From NCBI GenBank assembly GCA_023897205.1, contig JAHWDD010000001.1, forward strand, positions 1,860,001-1,924,000: a stretch of DNA of 64,000 bases, in the 5' to 3' direction. A model generated the notes under the pieces. The model was not told the DNA's origin. It did not search any database and was given only the letters and a program-made list of their open reading frames with translations. A program made the position numbers and the translations under genes. Positions 1 through 8,991 of this stretch are shown here, piece by piece. Origin of the DNA: Exophiala sp. HKRS030 (taxonomy: Eukaryota > Ascomycota > Eurotiomycetes > Chaetothyriales > Herpotrichiellaceae). Numbering within the stretch: position 1 is the stretch's first letter; every line of letters begins with the position of its first letter.

Positions 1-2727
1 AAGAGACGAAGGCAACAGAATCCACTCGCCGGGATCGACGACGACGTTGAGGACTTCCGCGGTATCGACGACGGTAATGAAGCGGTGTATCGATCACGGA
101 TCAAAAAATGGGCTCTCAGACGACGCCGTGCTAGAAATCGGGTGCAAGAGGCCGAAGGAGTAGAGCGTGTTGATCTCAATGAAGATGGTGATCCAGAGAG
201 GATCACGAAAGAAGAAGCTCATCTTCCTCATCCCGAGATTGCCGACACTGTCTTCGATCAAGGCTACAAGCTGCCCGGAGATATCTACCCTAGTCTCTTC
301 GACTATCAAAAGACTGGAGTGCAGTGGCTGCACGAGCTCTACACCCAGCAGGTTGGAGGCATCATTGGTGATGAGATGGGATTAGGCAAGACCATTCAGA
401 TCATTTCCTTTTTGGCAGGACTACACTACAGCCACAAATTGACCAAGCCCGTCATTGTCGTGTGCCCAGCCACGGTCATGAAACAGTGGGTCAACGAGTT
501 TCACAGATGGTGGCCTCCTTTCCGTGTTGCCATTCTGCATTCATCTGGCAGCGGCATGATCAATGTACAGAATGAGGCAACCAAGGAAGATCGACTACTC
601 GACATGGCGTGGGACCCGAACCGAAGCCGCCAGCCATTGACTCCGGCTCAAAAGGCAGCTCGACGCGTCCTCAACCCCATCTTGGAAGAAGGAGGTGTTC
701 TTGTGACGACATACTCAGGAGTACAGACCTACGCTCCGCTTCTCATCCCTGTCAATTGGCAATATGCTATTCTAGACGAAGGCCACAAGATCAGAAATCC
801 CGATACTGCGATAACTATCTATTGCAAAGAACTACGCACACCGAACCGAATCATTCTCTCGGGTACACCCATGCAAAACAACCTGGTCGAATTGTGGTCA
901 TTATTTGACTTTGTCTTCCCTATGCGCCTCGGCACCCTGGTCAACTTCAGGAACCAATTCGAAATACCCATCCGACAGGGTGGTTATGCCAACGCTTCCA
1001 ACCTTCAGGTTCAAACCGCGTTCAAATGTGCCGAGACTTTGAAAGATGCCATTAGTCCTTACTTGCTCCAGCGTTTCAAGGTTGATGTGGCCTCAGACCT
1101 GCCTAAGAAGAGTGAACAAGTACTCTTTTGCAAGTTGACTGCTCTGCAGCGAAGTTCGTACAAGCGCTTCATCGGTTCCGGGGAGATGGATGCTATTATG
1201 AATGGCAAACGTCAAGCCCTCTATGGAATTGATATCCTCCGAAAAATCTGCAACCATCCCGATCTCGTTGATCATAAACGCCTTTCCATCAAAGCTGGCT
1301 ATAATTATGGTGACCCTGCAAAGTCTGGCAAGATGCAAGTTGTCGGCTCACTCTTAGAGCTTTGGAGAGACACTGGTCACAAGACACTTCTGTTCGCTCA
1401 ACATAGGATCATGCTTGATATCCTCGAGAAGTTCGTCAAATCCCTACCAAGCTTCAAGTATCGCCGCATGGACGGAAACACTCCGATACAACAGCGACAA
1501 AGCATGGTCGATGAGTTCAACACTGACCCTGATCTCCACGTTTTCCTTCTGACTACCAAAGTTGGTGGACTTGGCATCAACCTTACTGGAGCAGATCGAG
1601 TCATCATATACGATCCGGATTGGAACCCTTCCACTGATCTGCAGGCTCGTGAGAGAGCATGGCGGCTTGGCCAGAAGCGTGAGGTGACCATTTACCGTCT
1701 GATGACCGCTGGTACAATCGAAGAAAAAATTTACCATCGACAAATCTTCAAGCAATTCTTGACAAACAAGATTCTGAAGGATCCTAAACAGCGACAGACC
1801 TTCCATTTGAACGACCTCCACGACCTCTTCTCTCTTGGAAATGATGGAGCACCCACTGAAACCAGTGCGCTCTTCAAAGATGCTCAAGTACAAGTCGGTG
1901 CAAAATCGGAAGGGAAGCCGACGGACACGTCTTCGAATGCAAATGCTCAAACAAAGGCTGCTGGTGATAGAGGAATAGAGGCGCTGCCTGGTATATCTTC
2001 GATGGAACAATATGCTGGTGAAGTCGAAGAGGAAGAAAAAGCCAACCAGGCGGGAGCGAACAATTCCGAGGCGAGAATGATGGAAGGTATCTTCGCGAGA
2101 TCTGGGATTCATTCCGCAGTTGAGCACGACGCCATCATTGATGGTACAAAGCCGGGAAAGATCATGGCAGATCCAGTATTGGTAGAACAGGAGGCCCGAA
2201 GAGTGGCTGCGGAAGCTGCGAAGGAGCTTAGGCGTGCTGGTGAGGTGGCTCGAACCGTGCCAGTGGGAACTCCAACCTGGACTGGACAGTTTGGAGTCTC
2301 GGGTCGGCCACAAGAAACAACTGCGCAGCGAGCCTTCAGTTCGGGGCCTCGCGCCAGAGGTGCAGGCATGCAGTCTTCAAGTCTCCTCGCTGGCTTGCAA
2401 CAACGACAGGCAGGATTGGGATCAAGCCGCGACGCAACGCCCAGAACTTCAAGCCCAGCACGATCGTCTGGTTCGGCAGCTTCAGTTTCTCGATCTGGCA
2501 CGCCTGCTTTGCCACAAGGAAAAGACTTTGGGAAGTTGATTCGAGACTATCTTTCAAGTCACGGTGGAAGTGTTTATACCCAGATGTTGATTGATCACTT
2601 CAATCGGTTCTGCACCACGCCCCAGGCTACTGCCGAGTTCAAGGAGACTCTCAAGTTGATCGCGAGACTTGAAAAAGGAAGCCGTGGCCGAGGTCGGTGG
2701 GTGTTGAAGGACGAGTACAAAAAGTAG
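1..2727 (+). CDS. RAD26: Rad26/CSB-type SNF2 DNA-dependent ATPase, 5' truncated by window
   Basis: This is the Cockayne syndrome B family SWI2/SNF2 translocase, which acts on stalled RNA polymerase II in transcription-coupled nucleotide excision repair. The frame is open from base 1, so the N-terminus lies outside the window; about 908 residues are visible. Seen in order: the Walker A segment DEMGLGKT (about nt 370), the motif II box DEGH (about nt 775) typical of this subfamily, the SGTPMQNN motif, the C-terminal helicase lobe with RMDGNTP and TTKVGGLGINLTGADRV (about nt 1550-1610), and a low-complexity Ser/Ala/Arg tail. The last 65 residues (LIRDYLSSHGGSVYTQML onward) look like the small C-terminal winged-helix region of CSB proteins. 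No intron is needed in the visible part. It converges on SNF8 with 97 bp between the two stop codons. The family assignment is firm. Confidence 0.93.
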   Translation, partial: KRRRQQNPLAGIDDDVEDFRGIDDGNEAVYRSRIKKWALRRRRARNRVQEAEGVERVDLNEDGDPERITKEEAHLPHPEIADTVFDQGYKLPGDIYPSLFDYQKTGVQWLHELYTQQVGGIIGDEMGLGKTIQIISFLAGLHYSHKLTKPVIVVCPATVMKQWVNEFHRWWPPFRVAILHSSGSGMINVQNEATKEDRLLDMAWDPNRSRQPLTPAQKAARRVLNPILEEGGVLVTTYSGVQTYAPLLIPVNWQYAILDEGHKIRNPDTAITIYCKELRTPNRIILSGTPMQNNLVELWSLFDFVFPMRLGTLVNFRNQFEIPIRQGGYANASNLQVQTAFKCAETLKDAISPYLLQRFKVDVASDLPKKSEQVLFCKLTALQRSSYKRFIGSGEMDAIMNGKRQALYGIDILRKICNHPDLVDHKRLSIKAGYNYGDPAKSGKMQVVGSLLELWRDTGHKTLLFAQHRIMLDILEKFVKSLPSFKYRRMDGNTPIQQRQSMVDEFNTDPDLHVFLLTTKVGGLGINLTGADRVIIYDPDWNPSTDLQARERAWRLGQKREVTIYRLMTAGTIEEKIYHRQIFKQFLTNKILKDPKQRQTFHLNDLHDLFSLGNDGAPTETSALFKDAQVQVGAKSEGKPTDTSSNANAQTKAAGDRGIEALPGISSMEQYAGEVEEEEKANQAGANNSEARMMEGIFARSGIHSAVEHDAIIDGTKPGKIMADPVLVEQEARRVAAEAAKELRRAGEVARTVPVGTPTWTGQFGVSGRPQETTAQRAFSSGPRARGAGMQSSSLLAGLQQRQAGLGSSRDATPRTSSPARSSGSAASVSRSGTPALPQGKDFGKLIRDYLSSHGGSVYTQMLIDHFNRFCTTPQATAEFKETLKLIARLEKGSRGRGRWVLKDEYKK

Positions 2728-2824
2728 TGCTCTGTCATTCGGGAGTCTAATTAATGCCTGTTGATAGACAGAAGCATAGTGTGATACTCGTAATAGAAGT
2801 CCACGACACCTGCGCACTTGCAAG

Positions 2825-3592
2825 TCATTCGTTCTCATCAATCAAGCCTTGGGGTGACCAGTACTCTGGTTCGCGACACTGGGAATCAACCCAGACTAAG
2901 GAATCGGCCAGCAGATCTTGTATGACTGTTTCCGCACGTGCTCGTTCCCAGCCCAAATTCAGCGTCAGAAGTGAAACGGTCACGCTACCGAGGAGCTGTA
3001 AAACTTCGAGGACGGTGGATTGGTCATTGTTGAATTCCTTCGGCACAGAGCGGATGAAGCGTTTGCCCGCAATTGTGAGAATCTGAAACCCAGAGCCCAG
3101 AGGTTCTAACGACTTCACGGCCTGCTCGATGTCGTCTTCGGACACTTGCAGCCCTCCACCGATGGCCCTGCCTTTTGCCACACTTTCGCAGCATTCTTTC
3201 AAGCCCAGTAGTCCTCCGTTCTCGGCTCGTGTATATCGGCAGAGCTCTACAACACGCACAGCGACCGAGAAGTAGAAGTCGTTCACATCGTGACCAAGCA
3301 CCTTTGCCCACAGGGAATCGGCTTTCTTGCCCTTGATGTTACTACCCGCCAGCGGGTCCACGCCGATGGCGTTACACATTCGTGCAAACTCAGCCCGGAA
3401 TGTCGGATTCGATTTGATGGTCGTAGCATGTTCGAGGGCAAAGTTGTGCAAAAGAGATTGGAAAACTTCCAGCTGAGTCTGGAGCGAAGCAGCGTTTGCC
3501 GACTTGAGACTGGACCCATGAGCTGCATACGACTGTGCTGTAACATTTCTGTTGGTGAAGGCGCCAAGACCTACACCTCTTCTGGTAGACAT
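2825..3592 (-). CDS. SNF8: ESCRT-II subunit Snf8/Vps22
   Basis: A single-exon 255-aa protein, close to the usual 230-260 aa of Vps22/EAP30. ESCRT-II is an endosomal membrane complex (Snf8, Vps36 and two Vps25) that sorts ubiquitinated cargo into multivesicular bodies. Visible features: the N-terminal helical part with LQTQLEVFQSLLHNFA, the family hallmark MCNAIGVDPLA, NDFYFSVAVRVVELCR, then the tandem winged helices with GKRFIRSVPKEF and NLGWERARAETVI, ending in the aromatic WSPQGLI. Compared with yeast, the linker after GVDPLA is longer and basic (KGKKADSLWAK). The start ATG at 3592 gives the typical STRRGVGLGAF N-terminus of filamentous fungi. It is divergent from RPL7 over 289 bp; a TATAAA lies about 20 bp upstream of the ATG. 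Confidence 0.95.
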   Translation of the reverse strand: MSTRRGVGLGAFTNRNVTAQSYAAHGSSLKSANAASLQTQLEVFQSLLHNFALEHATTIKSNPTFRAEFARMCNAIGVDPLAGSNIKGKKADSLWAKVLGHDVNDFYFSVAVRVVELCRYTRAENGGLLGLKECCESVAKGRAIGGGLQVSEDDIEQAVKSLEPLGSGFQILTIAGKRFIRSVPKEFNNDQSTVLEVLQLLGSVTVSLLTLNLGWERARAETVIQDLLADSLVWVDSQCREPEYWSPQGLIDENE

Positions 3593-3881
3593 TGCCAGAT
3601 ATCAGTGTATAAAGTACGCTCGTTGAGAAGTGTTGATGGTGAAGACGCTGGCATTTCGTACTAGGCAGTGATGCGAAGGCTAGGGACGACTATGACTTAC
3701 ATAAGCTTTCACTTTCGACATGCCAAGACCTGAAGTAGGCGCCTTTCCTTTCTTGATCTAGCCCACACTCACCAACCTGCGCATTTTCTTATCCGCGCAC
3801 TGGCATCTGGAATTTCCTTTTCGTTCCGCCAGCACTCAATCTTCCCTCGACAACCCATCCATCTCAGTGCCCAACGACAAA
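3593..3881. promoter_or_regulatory. Shared divergent promoter of SNF8 and RPL7
   Basis: The 289 bp between two divergent start codons. On the RPL7 side it is rich in pyrimidine runs (CTTTCCTTTCTT at about 3745), common in front of fungal ribosomal protein genes. No specific factor site could be assigned with certainty. Confidence 0.5.
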
Positions 3882-5341
3882 ATGACGAAGCCCGTTGTCA
3901 AGTCGTAAGTATTCCTTTGATATCCTGCTGACAGTCGGAGTCTTCAGATATGGTCCGCTCCCTCTTTGCTGGTGCGCATCCTTTGCGCCAGCTCGATTAA
4001 TCCCAATGGCTCCTCTCGAAGAAATGTGAACGAAAACACTTTTGGAAGAGGGATCTGGGGCATTGAGGCTAGAGAATTCATATTCCCTTCCTTGAAATCC
4101 ATTGAGCTCGTTCAACATGGCCTCGTAACCTAAACAGGTATCGAGATCCTGTTGGAGAGTGAAAAAATTCCTGACTTTTGTCGGGGTCTTGTCGGTTGAG
4201 ATCTCTGGGTATTCCAGATCTGCTTCACTGCGTGTATCAGTCTACCTGTCTCACCGATCAAATTCATTTCGTCGAGTTATGCCTATCACCAGTTTGAGAA
4301 TGCCGCGCCATAGCTGCAGTTCCGACTCGGCGATCTTCACCGTGCGGACTATACTGATAGCCATCCTCCTTATAGAACTGTCCCTACCCAGGACCAGGTC
4401 CTCGTCCCCGAGACTCTGTTGAAGAAGAGAAAGAGCCAGGAGAAGGCCAGAGAGCAGCGCAACGCTGACATCGAAAAGAGAAAGAAGGTTGGTACACTCC
4501 AGCAAACCCATAACTCATTTCGGTGATGATAAATACCACTACGCGACTAGGCTATGGCCAATGTTGTCGCTTTTGTTAACCATCTTTCGGGGCTGAGCAT
4601 TTGATTCTGTTTCATCACTACGTACGGGTCATGTCTGGACTGGAGGCTAACCGTGTCTTAACAGGCCAACAAGGAGAAGCGTGGTGTCATCTTCAAGCGT
4701 GCTGAGCAGTACGTCAAGGAGTACCGTGATGCCGAGCGCGAGAAGGTCAGACTCGCTCGTCTGAGCAAGCAGAAGGGCAACTTCTTCGTTGAGGAGCAAG
4801 CCAAGCTTGTCTTCGTTGTGAGAATCAAGGGGTCAGTAACAGTCTCAACGAACTTTTGGGGAGTCCGCTAATGCAACTCAGTATCAACAAGATTGCCCCC
4901 AAGCCGCGCAAGATTCTCCAACTTCTCCGCCTTCTCCAGATCAACAACGGTGTCTTCATCAAGTTGACCAAGGCTACTCAAGAGATGTTGACCATCGTCA
5001 ACCCATACATTGCTTACGGCTACCCCAACCTCAAGACCGTCCGAGAGCTCATCTACAAGCGCGGATACGGAAAGATCGACAAGCAACGCATTGCCCTGAC
5101 CGACAACCAGCTCATCGAGGACAACCTCGGCAAGTACGGCATCGTCTGCATGGAAGACTTGATCCATGAGATCTTCACCGTCGGACCAAACTTCAAGCAG
5201 GCCAGCAACTTCTTGTGGCCATTCAAGCTGTCCAACCCCAACGGCGGCTTCCGTGCAAGAAAATTCAAGCACTACATCGAGGGTGGTGACCTTGGTAACC
5301 GAGAGGAGAACATCAATGCTCTTATCAGACAGATGAACTAG
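3882..5341 (+). CDS. RPL7: 60S ribosomal protein L7 (uL30), 4 exons
   Basis: Exons by eye: 3882-3904, 4376-4487, 4665-4831, 4882-5341; phases agree and give 253 aa, the usual length. The protein starts [20 protein letters not shown], continues with the basic helix [18 protein letters not shown], then the uL30 core ([47 protein letters not shown]) and ends ALIRQMN. It is a structural component of the large cytoplasmic ribosomal subunit. Intron 1 is long (471 nt) and follows only 23 coding bases, a common arrangement in fungal ribosomal protein genes. Intron 2 has the less usual donor GTTGGT and carries a box C/D snoRNA (separate entry). Intron 3 is only 50 nt. Confidence 0.95.
4516..4602 (+). 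ncRNA. Box C/D snoRNA in RPL7 intron 2 (predicted LSU rRNA 2'-O-methylation guide)
   Basis: Seen: box C GTGATGA at 4523-4529 and box D CTGA at 4593-4596, 63 bases apart, inside the 177-nt intron 4488-4664. The 12 bases 4580-4591 (CCATCTTTCGGG) directly upstream of box D are a perfect reverse complement of the conserved LSU rRNA segment CCCGAAAGATGG. Counting five bases up from box D gives C4588, which pairs with the G of CCCG, equivalent to yeast 25S Gm805 (guided there by snR39b). Known context: yeast RPL7A and RPL7B introns host snR39 and snR59, which guide the neighbouring Am807. The terminal stem is weak directly at the boxes, but ACCCATA (about 4507) and TACGGGT (about 4632) could form an outer stem. 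The ends given are approximate. Confidence 0.85.
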
Positions 5342-5438
5342 GGGAATGCCAGGTGCCCGGGATGAATGATTGCGGAATGTCTTTTTTTACGCAGACTAGA
5401 TTGCAAGTGTGTGCCATGCATGGGTGGCCTGCAACATG

Positions 5439-6707
5439 TCAACATGGGGGACGGGCGCTAGTTGTGCTCTCAAGCGATCGAATGACTGAAAAGTGATTCC
5501 AATACCAATGAAATAAAATTTTTGACCAATCTCGTCCTCTATTCTTGTTCTTGGGTAAGCCACTGTGTGCTTCTGGTGTCGAAGTTGTACTGTCAAGCCT
5601 TGGATGGAACCACCTCAGAGAAACAACGTGATACTTCGGAGTCTGAGACTTCCGGCTCTTTTGACGTCTGGATTCCGACAATCTCGCCGACATCTCGGAG
5701 TGTTTTGTCATACCCACCATCATATGTGAGAGAAGTTTGATGTGCTTCGAATGCAAGGCATGAGTACCCAGCAGTACTCTTCCTCTAAGCGGCCATTGAT
5801 CCGACGGAAACACATCTTCGACGATCGGATAACCCTTTATAGGCATTGGGGCCATTGTCTCAATTGAAGCAAGCTCTTTGGACAAACTCCAGTACCCTTC
5901 TGGTTCAGATAACAATGCACAGATCCTTTTCGGTTCATGAAGCATAGCCACCATTGCAAGCCCTACATTGTGTCAATATCGCGAGGCGAATCTAAAATAG
6001 CTCCTTTTGACATTGTCAACGAATTTTCGGAGCCGCAAAGGGTGTGTACATCGAGTCTATCGGAGCCTTGGGTCACCTTCCTGATTACCTATATCATGAG
6101 ATACGAGACAAATGGGAATTCTTCATTAAATCAAGGTTTCGCAACTGTCGTCACTGGAAGGACAAGAACAAGTCAAATGGTTAAGGGTGAAAGCTGTTCC
6201 ACCTACCTCTCATCCTTGAAATCCCTTGCCCTCAAATGGTGTCAGGGCAAGATCGCTGTGAGGTTGCCTTTGAGGTGCGAGAAGAACATGGGCACGATAG
6301 ACAAGTGGACACAGAATTGTTCGTCCTTCCCTGTCTCGGACTGCCATCGAAGAAGGGGCCATAAAATCCAGACATGCACAACGAATTTCTCCTCCACGAA
6401 TGGCTGGTAATCTCGAAATCTTCGAGATGGCTGTATTTCACGCACTCTCCACAATGCATCGTTTAGCCCTGTCTCTGGTCGCCAGTACCCTGCTCTTCTC
6501 GATTGTAATGAGGTTGGCAGGATGTACGACACATGTTTTCAGGACTGGGCTATCGAAGAGTACAGGGATCTCTTCTACATCTGAATCACCTCCTTGAGAC
6601 CTTTGACACTGGCAGGAGATGGGGCTCAAGCGAGGCATTCTGACTCGACCTAATATGTATATGAGTCGAGGCCTCAAAGATGGGTTCATCATGCCTCTCT
6701 TGAACAA
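5439..6707 (-). CDS. Doubtful multi-exon hypothetical protein
   Basis: Not recognised. Several open stretches on the minus strand look protein-like and are bounded by possible splice sites. One exon would encode LFDSPVLKTCVVHPANLITI (upper part, before about 6500). The next, after a candidate intron with donor GTACTG and acceptor ATACAG (about 6416-6497, branch GGCTAAAC), would read RDYQPFVEEKFVVHVWILW. A last part, with acceptor ATGTAG at about 5966, would contain SEPEGYWSLSKELASIETM and VFPSDQWPLRGRVLLGTHAL. I could not find one phase-consistent chain joining all three, so it may be a decayed or mis-modelled gene. Coordinates mark the outer limits of these pieces. Confidence 0.3.
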
Positions 6708-6727
6708 ATCTATTCCGCACCTTCATC

Positions 6728-8657
6728 ATGGAAGTCTTCCGAGAGATCCAAGTGCTTCTACTCGACAACTGGTTGATCCTGCTGCTCACTTTGTTCTTCA
6801 CCAAGCTTCTGTTCAACAAGTATGGTCAGGGCCTCAACTCAATTCCAGGGCCATTCCTCGCCGGCTTTTCTGACTTTTGGCGTTTCCTCTGCACCACCTT
6901 CTCGACTGCGCATGAAGTCCATATCGAATTACATCGAAAAACAAATTCACAATTCGTCCGCATAGGGCCACGAACTATTTCGATTTCAGATACAACATTG
7001 ATACCAACGATCTACGGCACTCATTCGGCTTTCACCAAGAGCGATTACTATAACCTCTCCATGATGCCTTTGGACGGTAGATATACTCCAAGTCTCTTCA
7101 CCGCAGTGGACGAAAGATACCACACTTCAATTAAAAGACCCATCGCGACAGCCTACAGCATGACCACGATCATTGAATTTGAGCCGTTGGTGGACTCTAC
7201 CAGTGCGCTATTAATGTCAAGGCTGGATGGGTTTGCCGCTTCTGGCGTCTCGTTCGACTTTGGAGTGTGGCTGCAGATGTACGCCTTTGATGTCATGTAA
7301 GTTTTCTGAAGCAGGGACCAGGATTTGATGTAGCTGACTTTTGGCAGCGGCGAAATCTTGTTCAGTCAGAAACTTGGCTTCTTAGAATCAGGCACCGATG
7401 TTGCCGGGATCATGGCAGACATCAGGGGCAAGATATCATATGCGGCTTGTGTATGCTCAAGTTTTTGAGGCGCCCATAGCCCCTAGCATGGAGTGTTGTA
7501 CTGACCATTATTGGCTGGCAGGTAGGACAAATTCCATTCTTGGACAAAATTTTGACCAAGAACCCTCTGTTTCTGAAAATAGTCCCGACCCACCCTATTG
7601 TGACATTCACATTGGAGAGAATGAGGGAGCGAGCAACAAGTATGGCGTATGGGGCTGGTCGAAAACGCGATTTCTTGACAAGGTGTATTGAGGCACAAGC
7701 CAGATACCCGGATATTGTCACGGACCGGATGATCATTCTCTACAATGGCGACAATGTCGCTGCAGGAAGCGATACAACTGGGATTGCGTTAAGGACTGTA
7801 GGGAGTTTCACGGCCACAAGTGCCGACAAGGCCTGCTGCTGATCAAGATATTGCCAGATTTTCTACTACCTTCTGAAAACGCCTGCATGTCTGCGCCGAG
7901 TAGTCGATGAAATTGATCACGCAGACAAGTTAGGCCAGCTGAGCAGCTTTGTCACCTGGCACGAGTCAACCAGGTTGCCCTACCTTCAGGCATGTATCAA
8001 GGAAGCTCTTCGTAAGTCCTTGGGCATGTACTGTCTACCCACCGCTGACCAGGGCCTGCTTAGGCATACACCCAGTGGTCGGTTTGATCATCGAAAGATG
8101 CGTTCCAAAAGGTGGCATCGTCCTGGGCGGTCATTACCTGCCTGAGAATACAGTTGTAGGGATGAATCCATGGGTCACATCGTAAGTCTCAACATGTCGA
8201 AGAGACCTGATGCTGAGAAGACAACTGTAGTCGAGATGAAGGCGTCTATGGAGCGGATGCAGACACGTTCCGTCCAGAGAGATGGCTAGAGGCGACACAA
8301 GAGCAGCTCATTGCTATGGAGCGTGCCAATTTGACGGTATTTCGGGGCAAATCACGGCTGAACGCTTCCACTGACACCATGATAGTTCGGTTATGGCAAA
8401 CGGGCATGCATCGGCAAGAACATCTCCATGCTTGAGATATGCAAGGTGGTACCTCAGTTATTGCGGCATTACGAGGTACGGTATTTCGAAGATTTTGTGT
8501 CGGATTCCAATAGTGATGCCTGCACCAGTTGTCCTTCGTGCGGCCAGACCAGGAGTGGACAGTTCGGGGAGGATGGTTTGTGTGGCAAGATGGCTTCGAA
8601 GTGTACCTTCGAAAAAGGCCTGGGGGGATTGAGCTAGACGTGAAGGGTGAAGTCTGA
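6728..8657 (+). CDS. Cytochrome P450 monooxygenase (pisatin demethylase-like), 8 exons
   Basis: Exons: 6728-7296, 7348-7450, 7522-7797, 7858-8011, 8064-8181, 8231-8336, 8386-8475, 8529-8657. All phases agree, giving 514 aa, a normal microsomal P450 length. Seen: N-terminal membrane anchor (about residues 9-29), proline hinge NSIPGPFLAGF, I-helix AGSDTTG (about 305), the ExxR element KEALR (E365-R368), the FRPERW segment and the haem loop FGYGKRACIGKN with ligand Cys450, followed by FVRPDQEW and a C-terminal WFVWQDGFEVYLRKR. The style matches E-class P450s of the pisatin demethylase/benzoate hydroxylase type, anchored in the ER and using NADPH-P450 reductase; the substrate cannot be inferred. 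Reading straight through the last intron gives a false tail ending at 8637. No other secondary-metabolism gene lies nearby, so it looks like a stand-alone enzyme. Confidence 0.92.
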
Positions 8658-8991
8658 AATGATGAGGCTAAGCATCTCTGCGCGGCCAGACTATGATTAC
8701 AACCAAATGGCCATGGATTTTCGGAGGATGAGAATGATGGCATAGAGATAGAGACGCTGTAGACGCTGTGGAATATTCGCCCGCCTCTTCATTTATTTCG
8801 GAGCGGGGAACAAAAAGACTCGCGCTCCACTTAGTCGCGTACTTTCTAGGGGGGAAAACGCGTCTCGCGCGTCACTCAAAGGTCTCATTACTACTGACTC
8901 TACATGCATATTCTTCTTTTCACAACCTCTCAACTGTACTCCGTACTTATCCTTCTGTACATGACATTCCGCAAACTTGAAATCGAGCACC
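8658..8991. other. Intergenic region between P450 and POL1
   Basis: Holds the P450 3' end and the POL1 promoter: the MCB-like boxes (8834-8871) and one TACTCCGTA 9-mer at 8937-8945, about 47 bp before the POL1 ATG. No gene is seen. Confidence 0.6.
8834..8871. promoter_or_regulatory. MCB-like cell-cycle boxes in the POL1 promoter
   Basis: Seen: ACGCGT at 8858-8863, flanked by TCGCGT (about 8835) and CGCGCGT (about 8865-8871), roughly 120-160 bp upstream of the POL1 start codon. Known: ACGCGT is the MluI cell-cycle box bound by MBF (Mbp1/Swi6) and is found upstream of yeast POL1 and other S-phase genes. Inference: POL1 here is induced at G1/S by the same system. Confidence 0.6.

Noticed and set aside
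1444..2313. 289-codon open frame on the minus strand inside RAD26
   Set aside because: It is the antisense shadow of a conserved coding region; its translation has no motif and coding evidence on the plus strand is overwhelming.
8386..8637. Premature or aberrant P450 C-terminus ending at 8637
   Set aside because: Splicing out 8476-8528 restores the family C-terminus and the true stop at 8655-8657.
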